Under the pieces are notes generated by a model. That model saw only the letters and a list, made by a program, of their open reading frames with translations, was not told the origin of the DNA and searched no databases. Position numbers and translations under genes: made by a program. Below are positions 11,101 through 21,585 of a stretch of 64,000 nt of DNA, in pieces; within the stretch, counting starts at the first letter, position 1; every line of letters begins with the position of its first letter. Location: positions 1 through 64,000 of the forward strand of contig JANVFP010000008.1 in the NCBI GenBank assembly GCA_027919835.1, read 5' to 3'. This DNA is from Lentinula raphanica (lineage: Eukaryota; Basidiomycota; Agaricomycetes; Agaricales; Omphalotaceae).

Positions 11101-12325
11101 GTCTTTGGTACGGATCCCTCCAACGGTGACCTTCACGCCATCCTTGTTCCAAAAGATACATATCGATACTATGGTTATGTCTCCGGCCAGTAATGGTTGC
11201 AGATATATCGTTCACAGAAGGGATTCATTGTCGAGTTGGTCGGAAGCTAGGGCACTGAGAGTTGAAAACGCGAGATCACTCGCGGAATGGTTCTTTGAAG
11301 ACATCATATGTAGATGGGGATGTCCGGAAATCGTGGTCTCGGACAATGCACCACAGATGAAGCTTATGTTGAGATGGCTCGAACAGAAATACGGGATCCG
11401 TGGAATACAGATATCACCTTACAATTCACAAGCTAACGGAAAGATTGAGCGTGCTCACTTTGATCTGAGACAAGCACTTGCGAAAGCGTGTGCGGGAGAT
11501 CTGTCAAAATGGTACTACTTCTTGAAACCGATACTTTGGGCTGATCGTATTACTGCATGGAGAGGTTTAGGCTGTTCCCCATACTTCGTAGCTACCGGTA
11601 CGGAACCTCTGCTACCTTTCGATATTGTTGAATCTACATATTTGGTCAATCCACCAAATCGAATACTATCACGGGAAGAGCTACTGGGCTTCCGGGCTCA
11701 GGCTCTTTCCAAACATCGTTCCTTCGTCGAGAACATGAAATCACGGATCGACGAGAACAAACGTCGAGAAGCGAGAGTTTTCGAGGAAAAGTACAAGTAC
11801 ACCATTAAGGACTGGGATTTCAAACCGGGAACCTTAGTACAAGTACGGAACACTGCTATCGAGAAGAATTTGGATTGGAAAATGTACCTTCGATATCGTG
11901 GACCTATGGTTGTCATCCGGAGGACACGAGGAGGTGCATATATCATTGCGGAAATGGATGGCACTGTACTTAAAGACAAAGTGGGTGCTTTCCGTGTGAT
12001 CCCGCATCATGCTCGTTACGAACCAATCGAACTGCCGGAAAACATACATGATCTGATAGATCTGTCGCCTGAGCAGTTAGAATCTATGGTACAGGATGAG
12101 GAAGACGAACCTGAGGAAGTGGAGGACTTTATTTTCAGTACTGTCCCTCGAATAAACATTTCCGGTGATGATCAGTCGAATTCCATGGAACCACCACTGG
12201 TTCCGCCTGTTGAACAGCTTGATCCGGAGGATCTGAAGGCTGCTGAGTCCGAAGATCAAGAGGAAGAGTCGAATCCGTCTCCGCCGAATGGTCCACGACG
12301 AAGTGGTCGTCGGAAATCTTTCTAA
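8150..12325 (+). CDS. pol: Gypsy pol: reverse transcriptase, RNase H, integrase
   Basis: 1391 codons, uninterrupted. The RT palm carries SKWFCVVKKDG and the catalytic YVDD at residues 456-459. RNase H starts about residue 620 (AVDSSYMGTGF) and has ETDA and DGLSR downstream. The integrase has an HHCC zinc domain (about 940-980, H..H, CQACQ), then the core with HIDT near 1005, SDN with D1065 and E1100 in KIERAH (34 residues between). The C-terminal tail is acidic. The RT-RH-IN order makes it Ty3/Gypsy. There is no chromodomain that I recognise. It converts element RNA to cDNA and inserts it. The frame begins at the protease stop without a clear ATG, so it is probably made as a fusion by -1 frameshift. 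Confidence 0.93.
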   Translation: MNNLWDLSSDQGEVEIALSGYWDAQAEEVVIESNQVKLGTFSDEELADVYVQCCLPTIEKSHPGIAETISLYLNKGVDHQQNRVINPWKEGFRADPTVEDLKETFYQSMTKDVRWKDLHGLTRPYDNTEDLPDPVDQTKDAELSSMTQDLEAAMHRVKLWELKNETIDQHICAYNDVFLPDQPVSVFGSRKYKPVAVKVRPVKADLPEEFRVRRHIYGDPLADLPDLPTHPPEFTPGIQYTQERKEIIEKNHAEGFLTDEEMKLVHHMMKLQEMGFAWEASEGGTFREDFFPPVKIPVIPHEPWVERNIPIPPGIFEKVCKIIKDKIDAGVYEPSCSSYRSKWFCVVKKDGTSLRLVHSLEPLNKVTIQHSGIPPATADIARHFAGRACGGLLDIYVGYDERPLDVSSRDLTTFQTPYGPHRLVKLPMGWTNSVPIFHDDVTYMMRDEIPEYTIPYVDDVPIRGPGTRYELPGGGYETIPENPLIRRFVWEHLQNVNRIIQRMRYCGGTFSGPKAFLCCAETVVVGHRCTYEGQKPEDRIATTVLTWPPCSSKTQVRAFLGTVGQLRMFIHNYAKKASPLTKLTANIPFEWKDEHVIAMDLLKDGVRNAPALRVIVYDWETHLAVDSSYMGTGFYIYQIDPVDQTKIYYNYFGSIPYNEREARFSQSKRELYGLKVALRATHYLLYGCRKLTVETDASYIQGMLENPSSGPNATINRWIEDIRKFHFDLIHVKGATFGPDGLSRRPPGGWTTPRRETEEDLAEDADDSNNVRFFKADEADDPLPFESFKDHIDPRTGYFCETIEDEFAEDLQVAREEEIQHAFLKERLEASGMPLTSQFLQYTAIPDNATWGPDHKYPISHRSDGGNRLDQQLPEIRAWLKDPNAEQFAKLDKRQRAEMDRKTLSFSIDLEGRLFHRKPSTDQLRLVVEPEKRMYLLHSVHDALGHKGTYATKDFLEKRFWWPDLEKDVEWYVKTCQACQDRLRSLVRIPPTVTFTPSLFQKIHIDTMVMSPASNGCRYIVHRRDSLSSWSEARALRVENARSLAEWFFEDIICRWGCPEIVVSDNAPQMKLMLRWLEQKYGIRGIQISPYNSQANGKIERAHFDLRQALAKACAGDLSKWYYFLKPILWADRITAWRGLGCSPYFVATGTEPLLPFDIVESTYLVNPPNRILSREELLGFRAQALSKHRSFVENMKSRIDENKRREARVFEEKYKYTIKDWDFKPGTLVQVRNTAIEKNLDWKMYLRYRGPMVVIRRTRGGAYIIAEMDGTVLKDKVGAFRVIPHHARYEPIELPENIHDLIDLSPEQLESMVQDEEDEPEEVEDFIFSTVPRINISGDDQSNSMEPPLVPPVEQLDPEDLKAAESEDQEEESNPSPPNGPRRSGRRKSF

Positions 12326-12536
12326 ACATGCCTGATCCAACAGATCAGTTAGTTTGGGGGAGTTTCCGCGATGTTTCAACTTATTCTATCTCAATAATCA
12401 CTCGAGGAATTTAGTTGCCACTGGATTACCTCAAAAACTACCAATGATACTTGACTTGACAAAAGTACAGGTATAAAAATAGGCGACCGGGCAGAATGAA
12501 CGATGATCTAGATGGTCAGCCTCGATAAGCACTTGC
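12326..12536 (+). promoter_or_regulatory. post-pol gap with first polypurine-tract-like copy
   Basis: Short non-coding gap between convergent genes. TTAGTTTGGGGGAG at 12349-12362 equals the polypurine tract before the 3' LTR. A GATC palindrome (12333-12347) lies just upstream. Confidence 0.5.
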
Positions 12537-15500
12537 TTAACGTGCGGAGCGTGGCCTTTGCATTTCGGGATCCTCTAAGTCTGTCTGCGCGATTTTAATT
12601 ACGGGTGGCAGCGACGGTGGTGCGGAAAACACGTACACCTCTTCAACGTCGGCAGGAGTCATGGTGGTGTCCTCGTCTTTGGGCAGAGGTTCACCAGCCT
12701 TCCAAGCAGCCCTGGCGTTGTCGATGATCCGTTGACTAGCCTCCCCACGGTGTGCATAGAAACGAGCTTTCATAACACAATTGAAGAGTTGGGTCGTATG
12801 GAAGTTGGTGAAGGCATTGTACTGCTCTTCGGTGTACGATTCAACCTCCGGGTTGTGGGCGAGTCCGATGTTGTGAAGAAGTTGCACGAGATCTCGATGA
12901 TCTGTATCGTCGGGGGTACCTGTAACGATAATCAGTAACACGAAGCTTGCGGAAGGTCTCCGGACTATGCAAAACGAAATTATCTAACGGAAAATGCGTG
13001 ATCTAGCAGATCAACGAGTTTCCGTAGAAGTCCGTACGAAAAAGCGGAAAGTGGAAGTGCTACTCACTAGTATCCGCGAGTTCCAACGAATACTTCACCC
13101 TCTTAATCAGATCTTCACCAACAGCACGAGGCTGGGAGATCGCGGTTACAGCATGCACAGTACTATGTGCTTGAGGAGACAGAGCCCGCTCAGTCTCATT
13201 ACCATCCGCGGGACCAACATCGCGTTCGGAACGTTTGCGCTTACTCTTGGTCTTGGAAGACTTCGGAGTGTCATCGTCGTCGACGGTGTCGCGCTTTTTG
13301 GTTTTGGTCTTAGCCTTCGCAGGAGTAGAATCCTCGACTTCGTCAGCCATCTATGGCACGGGTTGGTCATAAACTTGTCTGATCTACAGGATCAGCAACG
13401 TACCGAGACATCCTGATCTGCCAGAGCAGCCGGTTTGTCGTCAGGGGATTTCTTCTTGCTTTTGGAACGAGTAGAGGGCCTGGTAGGAGGAGGAGGAGTC
13501 GCTTCCGCGGTCTTCTTCCCCTTCTCGCCTTTTTCACGTTCCTCCTTGGCGTGCTTGATCCTTTCGTCCATACCAATGATATGATCGATGACGAGTTCAG
13601 CACGACGAGGCTGGATAAACCGTTAGCAGCTGATCTAACAGATCAAGGTACCATACTTACCGGAGAGGCATACCGCGGAACAGGCACACCCATACACAGT
13701 GATTCTTGCATTTCAAAGCGTTGCTCGCGTGGACTACGGAAGTGGCCTCGCATGGGAAGTCCGCGGCCTCGTAAATGGTTAGCAAGTGCGCCTCGAGGAC
13801 CTTTTGGAGGAGAAGGCCCATGTTCTGCAAGATCAGCATCCTGGAACCTTTAGTCAATAAACGAATCTTCGTAAATAGATGCGGAAACGCACCACCTCTG
13901 CCATGAACTTGGCATCAGCATCAGAAACTGCTGGATCTGCTGGATCAGTCGCAACTTCCTTGCCTTTCGACTTGGATTTCGACGGTCCTTCAGGATCAGC
14001 AGGTGGAACACTAGGTCCGCGAGTACTGACCGCAGGTGAACCCTGTCTGCCTTGGTCCTCACGGAGCTTTTTGCGACGAAGGTCGTTCAGCTGAATGTAG
14101 AAACTGACGATCTCAGCGTTCTTCCCTCCCTCTTCGCACCTGTAGCAGTAAAGATACTTTAAAACAAGCAGTGAACTTCACGGTGGTGTATTGTAATCCA
14201 TACCGTGAACTTCACAGTGCACTAAAAAGTTCACCGGGGCTGCTGGAATAGCTCCGGGAACCTGCTAAAAATTGCCGGGGGGCTCTCATATAATTCCGAG
14301 AGGTCTGTAGATTATTTCCTTTTTGATTATATTATTTAAATAAATGTATATAGGTAAATAAAATATATATAAAATCAGTAAAATACTCAAAAATTAGGAG
14401 AAAAATGATTTGCTTAAAAAAAGGAGAAAATAACCTGATTGATACATTACCTTTTTTGGTAAGAATACATATAGGGTCCAAATAGGTCCCTAAAAATATG
14501 GGGAAAAAATCATAAATAATCCAAAAATATACACAGTAGGCAATTCTATTTTTAGAAGACATATGTCTAGGGTATATATTGGTGCCTGATAATAGGAAAA
14601 TATCATATGGAATCCAGAATTGGCTAACACAGGGCACTGATTACCTCAGGCACATCAAAACTACTCAAAAAGGAAATTGGTCTAAAAATAGAACTTGATG
14701 TCATCTTGTAGTAAAAAATCTGAAAAAATCATAAAAAATATTGAAAAAATTCAGGAGTGCCTCATTGTCCCTGAAAATACAAAATTAAAAAAAATACGCG
14801 ACAAGTGTAAAAAATTTTATCACTCCAAATTATACTAGATCCTCTATTCATTCAATATATCTGATGCACAAGCTATTTTTAGCACCCCCAGTACCCTCAG
14901 GCACCTAGAATAGCTAATATTATTCAATATATTCAGCATACTCAATGCTTATCATACTTAACACACTTAACAATGAAAAATCTAAGAATAGTATTCATGT
15001 GTATTCTACTCAACACACTCAACAATGAAAAACCTCGAAACAGTGTTCATGTGTATTATACTTAACACACATAACACACTTAACAATGAAAACTCTCAGA
15101 ACAGTGTTCATGTGTATTATACTTAACATACTCAACACACTTAACAATGAAAAAACTCAGAACAGTGCTCATGTGTGTTACACTTAACACACTTCATCAA
15201 TCAATATAATATACTTAACAATCAAAAACTCGGAGTAGTGTTATCACACATTATACTTAACACACTTCATCAGTAAGTATAACATACGTTCAATAGGACA
15301 TTGTTATACTATAACACACTTATAACAATGAGTTTTGGGCGCTTATTTGGTGTTTTTCAGTCAAAATTCATTAATAGCTCACTCAATAATTTTTGTGTGG
15401 GCTCTATATTGTGTCAGGATGTTGTCTATATCATATTCCTCTAGATATAATTCGGAGAACTCGAAAATACAACCTGTGTGGCTAGCTATACTATAATCTT

Positions 15501-17613
15501 TTGTGATATAACAGTGTTTTATGTAAATGACAGTGCATACACCCATGGTATGAAGTCAAACTGCTGCTGGGTCATGAAAAGAGTCATCCTACAACTTATT
15601 CTATGCTAACTCTATGTGATACAGCCAAGAGATCTGTAATGGGGGTCATTGAATATGACATCTATTGTTACATGTAAGTGTAGACATCTATAGTGTACAT
15701 GAAACATGTACATGTGTATCACAGTGTCCAACCTTTATGATAGCTATCTGAATCATGTACAGACACTGCCAGTAGACTGTAGGAGTCCTTTCCTGATGGA
15801 CCAGCATCAGTATACTTGCATTACATGGACATATGCATTGGCATTTATATAAAACACTGTTATATCACAAAAGATTATAGTATAGCTAGCCACACAGGTT
15901 AGATTTTTGAGTTCTCCGAATTATATCTAGAGGAATATGATATAGACAACATCCTGACACAATATAGAGCCCACACAAAAATTATTGAGTGAGCTATTAA
16001 TGAATTTCGACTGAAAAACACCAAATAAGCGCCCATAAGCGCCCAAAACTCGTTGTTATAAGTGTGTTATAGTATAACAATGTCCTATTGAACGTATGTT
16101 ATACTTACTGATGAAGTGTGTTAAGTATAATGTGTGATAACACTACTCCGAGTTTTTGATTGTTAAGTATATTATATTGATTGATGAAGTGTGTTAAGTA
16201 TAACACACATGAGCACTGTTCTGAGTTTTTTCATTGTTAAGTGTGTTGAGTATGTTAAGTATAATACACATGAACACTGTTTCGAGGTTTTTCATTGTTG
16301 AGTGTGTTGAGTAGAATACACATGAATACTATTTTAAGATTTTTCATTGTTAAGTGTGTTAAGTATAATAAGCATTGAGTATGCTGAATATATTGAATGA
16401 TATAAGCTATTCTAGGTGCCTGAGGGTACTGGGGGTGCTAAAAATAGCTTGTGCATCAGATATATTGAATGAATAGAGGATCTAGTATGATTTGGAGTGA
16501 TAAAATTTTTTACACTTGTTGCGTATTTTTTTTTATTTTGCATTTTCAGGGACAATGAGGCACCCCTGAATTTTTTCAATATTTTTTATGATTTTTTCAG
16601 ATTTTTTACTACAAGATGACATCAAGTTCTATTTTTAGACCAATCTCCTTTTTGAGTAGTTTTGATGTGCCTGAGGTAATCAGTGTCCTGTGTTAGCTAA
16701 TTCTGGATTCCATATGACATTTTTCTATTATCAGGCACCAATATATACCCTAAACATATGTCTTCTAACAATAGAATTGTTTTATGCCTACTGTGTATAT
16801 TTTTGGATTATTTATGATTTTTTCCCCATATTCTCAGGGACCTATTTGGACCCTATATGTATTCTTACCGAAAAAGGCAATGTATCAATCAGGTTATTTT
16901 CTCCTTTTTTTAAGCAAATCATTTTTCTCCTAATTTTTGAGTATTTTACTGATTTTATATATATTTTATTTACCTATATACATTTATTTAAATAATATAA
17001 CCAAAAAGGAAATAATCTACAGACCTCTCGGAATTATATGAGGGCCCCCCGGCAATTTTTAGCAGGTTCTCGGAGCTATTCCAGCAGCCCCGGTGAACTT
17101 TTTAGTGCACTGTGAAGTTCACGGTATGGATTACAATACACCACCGTGAAGTTCACAGCTTGTTTTAAAGTATTTTTACAACATCAGCTGCTCTTCGGAG
17201 AGTTTGGGAAACTGCTTAGGGATCTCGTCACGGATAGTGCGGTACGCATTCACGGCGGAAAGTAATTCCTCCGCGAGATTGTCGTACGCCCGCAGATATT
17301 CCTTGTTCATACACGCAGCGTCGCGGGACACTCGAATGAGCTAACAGAAAATGGTTAGTTTTGTTAGATCTAGCAGATCAAATGATTTCCGTACCAGATG
17401 AGTGTATGCGCAACGCACATCGTTCAGAAAGATCGTTTTGTTGGACGTGGTGAACTCGACCTTGTCCTTGCTAGAACTGTACTTGGCACCTTGCCAGGCC
17501 AGGCTTTTGTCATCGCTAACACGAGCAGCCCAGTACTCCGCGTCGACGCACCAGTTGGCAAAGTCCGCTTCAAGCGAGATAGGGAGATTGTGGTACTCGA
17601 AGTTGGGAGCCAT
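12537..17613 (-). CDS. antisense accessory gene 1 of the Gypsy element (multi-exon, interrupted)
   Basis: Runs against pol. Proposed exons (in reading order): 17613-17395, 17340 to about 17180, about 14147-13896, 13847-13661, 13610-13404, 13350-13078, 12919-12537. Introns start GTACGG, GTGGTG, GTAAGT, GTACGT and GTGAGT and end in TTAG, AAAG, CCAG, ATAG and ACAG. The N-terminal exons encode MAPNFEYHNLPISLEADFAN and an SRDAAC...EEQLM helical stretch. A later exon has a CYRCEEGGKNAEI segment, then Lys/Ser-rich stretches (KSKSKGKE, KRKRSERD) and a C-terminal helical domain. I recognise no catalytic family. The exon 2/3 junction is split by the 3-kb palindrome at 14148-17179, so this copy is probably non-functional. 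It may encode a nuclear or RNA-binding accessory protein, which is a guess from its basic tracts. Confidence 0.55.
14148..17179. mobile_element. 3-kb long-hairpin element A
   Basis: Left arm about 14148-15522, loop about 15523-15845, right arm about 15846-17179. The ends read GTAAAGATACTTTAAAACAA and its mirror, followed by an inner hairpin motif (GTGAACTTCACGGTGG...). The arms encode the same 70-residue AT-rich peptide on opposite strands, showing high similarity. No transposase and no clear target duplication. The loop and inner arms match element B at 34811-37345, so this is a dispersed family of foldback-like elements. It interrupts antisense gene 1. Confidence 0.8.
14940..15330 (+). repeat. 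tandem units in the left arm of element A
   Basis: Four to five imperfect units of about 60 bp built on acacacttaacaatgaaaaa and cagtgttcatgtgtatta. The right arm carries them inverted at about 16070-16400. Confidence 0.7.
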
Positions 17614-18390
17614 TTTTCGTTGAGTTGGGAGTCGGATCTCTTAGATCAAGGGCTTTTATACCTTTTCCGATGCTTCAGGTCAGCAGGGGACTGCTGAGCT
17701 TTAGTTTGGGGGAGGGGACACACGGTGTTTCAAGAATTTTCGAAAATTTCGGAAAATTTCATGAAAATTTTACGAGATCTGAAAGACCTGTGTTCATTGA
17801 CAGCTCAAGCATGTGTACAACGCAAAGACTTAGATCTAAAACCGACGCAGCTTGCAATTTGTAAAGCCCAATGGATTTAACAAGCCATCTGAGGCTGCAA
17901 CCACCAACTTGATAACCGAAGAAATAACATTGATGAGTCTGATCTAGCTGATCAAAATGATCTAGCAGATCAAGCGGAAATTCGGTTCAAAAGACAACGG
18001 GAGAGTAAGGCAAAAGCCTCAGCAAAGACACTGACTGGCTGAAGCAAACACTTAGAAGGACACAGTAGGATCAGAAAATACTTATAGTGTCCTTCAGGTG
18101 GAAGTGAAGAGGGAAGACCTAAGCTCAGAAGCTATCTTAGAAGGAGCTCAGAGGTTTAATTGTTTCACTTAGGGACTCTTCAAGAGAGCTCAGCCAAGTA
18201 GTGGACAGGATAAAGAAAACCCAGACGGGTATTGACATTCGCGGATCTGCTAAAAGTGCTACTTAAAAAGAAAATCGGGAGCAAACGATGTACGGAAAAG
18301 CTAGAGTCGATCAAAACAAAAGTAGTTGCAGTCTGGCTCTACGATAAGAGTCTGATCACTACACTACTAGGTTATGGGACGAGGTACGAG
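17614..18390 (+). promoter_or_regulatory. region between the antisense genes with second polypurine-tract-like copy
   Basis: No ORF of interest. It holds TTAGTTTGGGGGAG at 17701-17714, close behind the start of antisense gene 1, and several GATCT palindromes (17634-17648, 17940-17954, 17958-17972). It must contain the promoter of antisense gene 1, but no TATA box is obvious. Confidence 0.4.
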
Positions 18391-21190
18391 CTAAGTCTGT
18401 TCATCTCCCTCCGCCAGGTCATCGTCACCGTCTCCCTCGCCGTCGTCGTCGTCAGCATCCGGGTCGGCCATTAACTCTTGAACGGCGGCAATGCTTGCTG
18501 AACCACCTTCTGCGTCCATGTCATCGTCAGGGACCGTCACGGATGGAGGAGGTGCAGAGGTAGAAGGAGTCCTGAACCCAGGAGACGAAACGAAGTTAAC
18601 GGGGATACCGGCGGCGGGACGACGGCGTGATTTCAGCCCTGGTTCATCCGAAACCGTGGTAGGCTTCAACGGGGAAGGCGGAAAAGAAGATTGGGTGGAA
18701 CGAAGGGCCACGGCTTGAGACTGGTCAGAGGATTCCGGGGGGGGAGGCAGGTGTTCGCGCATGAACGCCTCCAAACGAGGAATGTCCTCCGGATTGCTGA
18801 GGTAGTCTATAAGGTTACAGGCGGAATTCCAGCCAAAAAGGGTCGCTAGCCAGGTCAGAGTATCGTAGTCCAAGGGAAGGTTCGGGTTGTCGTCAGCCCA
18901 TCGAGAAAGGACCACGTTTAGATCAAAGCTGGAGTCCCGGACCTTCTGCATGCCTTGTAACAACGCTTGCTGGGCCTCCTGGAAAAGGGGAGCGAAAGAG
19001 TTCTGAAGCTTGGTGATACGGTCCAACGCGGTAGCATATTGGTCGAGGGAAGCAGAATAACCTGAGTTGAAGAAGTCAGAGACAGAGGTCGATGAGAGAG
19101 GGCAACAAGGAGTGGTACTTACCATCAGGATAGCCTTGGACATGATTGTAAATAGCGAGGAAACGGTCACGATGCTCGTCTAGGGAGAGGCAGCTTGGGC
19201 AAGAGCGATGTGTGCCATTGCATTGGCGACAGGCTCCGCCGTGCTTCTCACTGGCCTCACAGATCTCTCCGCGACTAATGCAGGTGATACAATTATTCGT
19301 CGAGTACAAGGACTCCGGGGAAGGCAGAGTACGGGTGTTGTTAGGCCACAAAAACCTGGAACTGGCGTACCCGAAACGGCTTAAGCCCTGCAATGAGAAA
19401 GTGGTGTCCCCGATGGTGGCAAAAGCACCGAAGTTCTTCAATTCCTCGGTAATCTTCCACTTGGGAGCACGCAGGAATGGAATCTTAGCCCCACGTTTGT
19501 TGGTCTCCACAGTCTTAGAAATCAACTCGGAGAAGGGAGTTTTAGGCGTAAAGTGAGGGTTCGTAAGAAACTGGGAATGGGCAGAGGTCTTCGTGTCGTC
19601 CCCATTAAAATAGTCCGGTTCCCCTTCTTGTATACAGAGAGGCTCCTCCTTAGAGGGGGAAGACTCCTCGACGGCCGGAGAATCAGCACGAACCTTGCCT
19701 GCGGCTTTCTGCATACGACGCTTTTTAGCCGGGGGGTCGGGAAGTGACACTTCGGGCTTAAAGTCGATGGGTGAGCGGGGGCGCTTGGAAGAAGGAGGTG
19801 GCTCAGGAACCTTCCGGAACTCCTCAGGGATCTTCGGCTTCGTTTTGGCCACCCGGGCGATGCTCTGTCGAATCAAGAGGACATCGGGTTTACTAGGTGA
19901 CTTGAAGAGATCAGAGGATGGTTCGTCCTCCTCGGCCTCAACGACTGACGAAACGACTGGCCGGTGGCGAGCGAGTCGGCGAGGTTGAAGGGAAGAAGAG
20001 GCAGGTGAGGAAGGATTGTCAAAATCCGGTGATGGTGGGCGAAGTCGCGTCTTACCGCCGAGCGGGGATGGAGGAACAGGAACAGGAGCAGGAGCAGCAA
20101 CGACGACAGTGTAAGCCGGATCCGGTCGTAACACTCGTTTGGAAACAGGATGGGTAATCTGATCAACGGAGGAACCTTGGCTGACCACCGTCAATAAAAG
20201 CTGGCCCTCCCGAGTAGAAGGATCAAATGGGATTGGGATGGCGAGGTCCTGCAGATCAAAGATTTCGGTTATATCCTCCTAGTGGCAAGACAGAGTCAGT
20301 AAAGCTAGGAGATAGAAATGGCGATGGTACAAACCATCAGGCGATCGCGGGTCCGAGTACTCATTCCAGGACCGTCTCGAATCTTGGAGTTGTAAACGCG
20401 CGCGGCGTACTCAGCCTCAGTTAAATGCTCTTCACAAAATTCGCAAATAAGGATGACGAGGATAGGAGCGACCAGTGGACAGTTGTGGGCACCATGCCAA
20501 AATAACTGGTAATATTGCTGCAGAAAGGGGAGTAAGCTATAGCCGCGGAGGCAGCCAGACGAGAAGGGAACCTACCAAGCTATGAGAAAAGTTGGGCAGG
20601 TCAGTGAAAGCAATCAAGCGACGATGGATTTCGGTCTTGGCAAGATGTCCTCGAATGAGGCGGGAAAATCCACGGTGCAGGAAGGAGAGAGCCTGGAACA
20701 GTTGGAAAGCTTCCCCAGATGAGGTGAAACCAGTCGAGAAGGTGGAACAGAATGTGGTCAGTTGGGGAGGGTAAAAGGTAGTGAGACGAGAATCATTGGT
20801 GTCCTGTTCCGCTACCGCCTTGAAATCGACCTCCTCTGGATGGGTATAGCGCCGAAGACTGAAAGCAGGACTGGCTGTGTTGGGAAACTGCTTCCACCGA
20901 TTTACGAGCAGGGAGCACTCCTCGGCGGAGGCAGGAAGAAACAGGGCTGAGGAGTCGTTGGCCAGTTGGCCCACCTCCCGAATAGCCCGGTCGAAGTGAA
21001 TGTGGTGGACGGCGTCGATGTCGAGTACGTCTAGCGGACGGACGGATAATTTCTTCCTGACGGTGGTCGCAGCAGAAGAAGTGGTCGTGGGTTTAGGCAC
21101 GGGACGTTTAGACGAAGAGGCCATCGTATCGAGGACGTGGATAACGATGGGGAGAGGCGAAGGAAGAAACGAACTTAGAAAATTTTCCAA
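18391..21190 (-). CDS. antisense accessory gene 2 of the Gypsy element (four exons)
   Basis: Proposed exons in reading order: 21190 (or ATG at 21124) to 20576, 20517-20335, 20278-19123, 19061-18391, with introns GTAGGT..GCAG, GTTTGT..CTAG and GTAAGT..TCAG. Together about 875 residues, frame kept across all joins. Exon 1 is a helical globular region. Exon 3 begins with a long Pro/Ser/basic-rich segment, then a globular part ending in a cysteine cluster (CITCISRGEICE, then CRQC and CPSC, with H in GTHRSC), which could bind zinc. Exon 4 has a helical stretch and an acidic Asp-rich tail. No known family recognised. It could be a nucleic-acid-binding accessory protein; the function is unknown. Confidence 0.6.
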
Positions 21191-21585
21191 GTCCGTTGAA
21201 CCTTTGTCAGCATTTGCTAATCCCAGGCCTAGGCACTGGGATAGTATGTAAAATGTTGAAAAGAAGTTGTTTCGAGGAAGTGTGTATGTGATGTGATAGA
21301 ATTGGAAGCGCGATTTACGTCATGATATCACACTCGGAAATTAAGCGCCGACAACAAACCGAGGACTTAGCGTCTTCGACAAGAGGACAGCGGAGTTGTC
21401 GGTACGGGTGCAAAGATCAACGGATCAACTTGATCTGTTAGATCACCGGGTACAATCAAGTCAGAATGTTGCGGAAAAGTGAATGATCTGTCGGATCAGC
21501 TACAGTACCACTCCTTTCGAGGGATACGAGCCTACACTACCCATAGCGATGACCGGGGACGGTCAGATCTTTAGTTTGGGGGAGA
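21191..21585 (+). promoter_or_regulatory. region before the 3' LTR with the polypurine tract
   Basis: TTAGTTTGGGGGAGA at 21571-21585 abuts the 3' LTR and is the plus-strand primer site. GATC palindromes are at 21431-21445 and 21484-21498. The rest should include the antisense gene 2 promoter. Confidence 0.7.

Noticed and set aside
14148..17179. Arrays of spaced repeats in the arms could suggest CRISPR
   Set aside because: Units are contiguous and mirrored in a palindrome, with no unique spacers; the window is clearly fungal.
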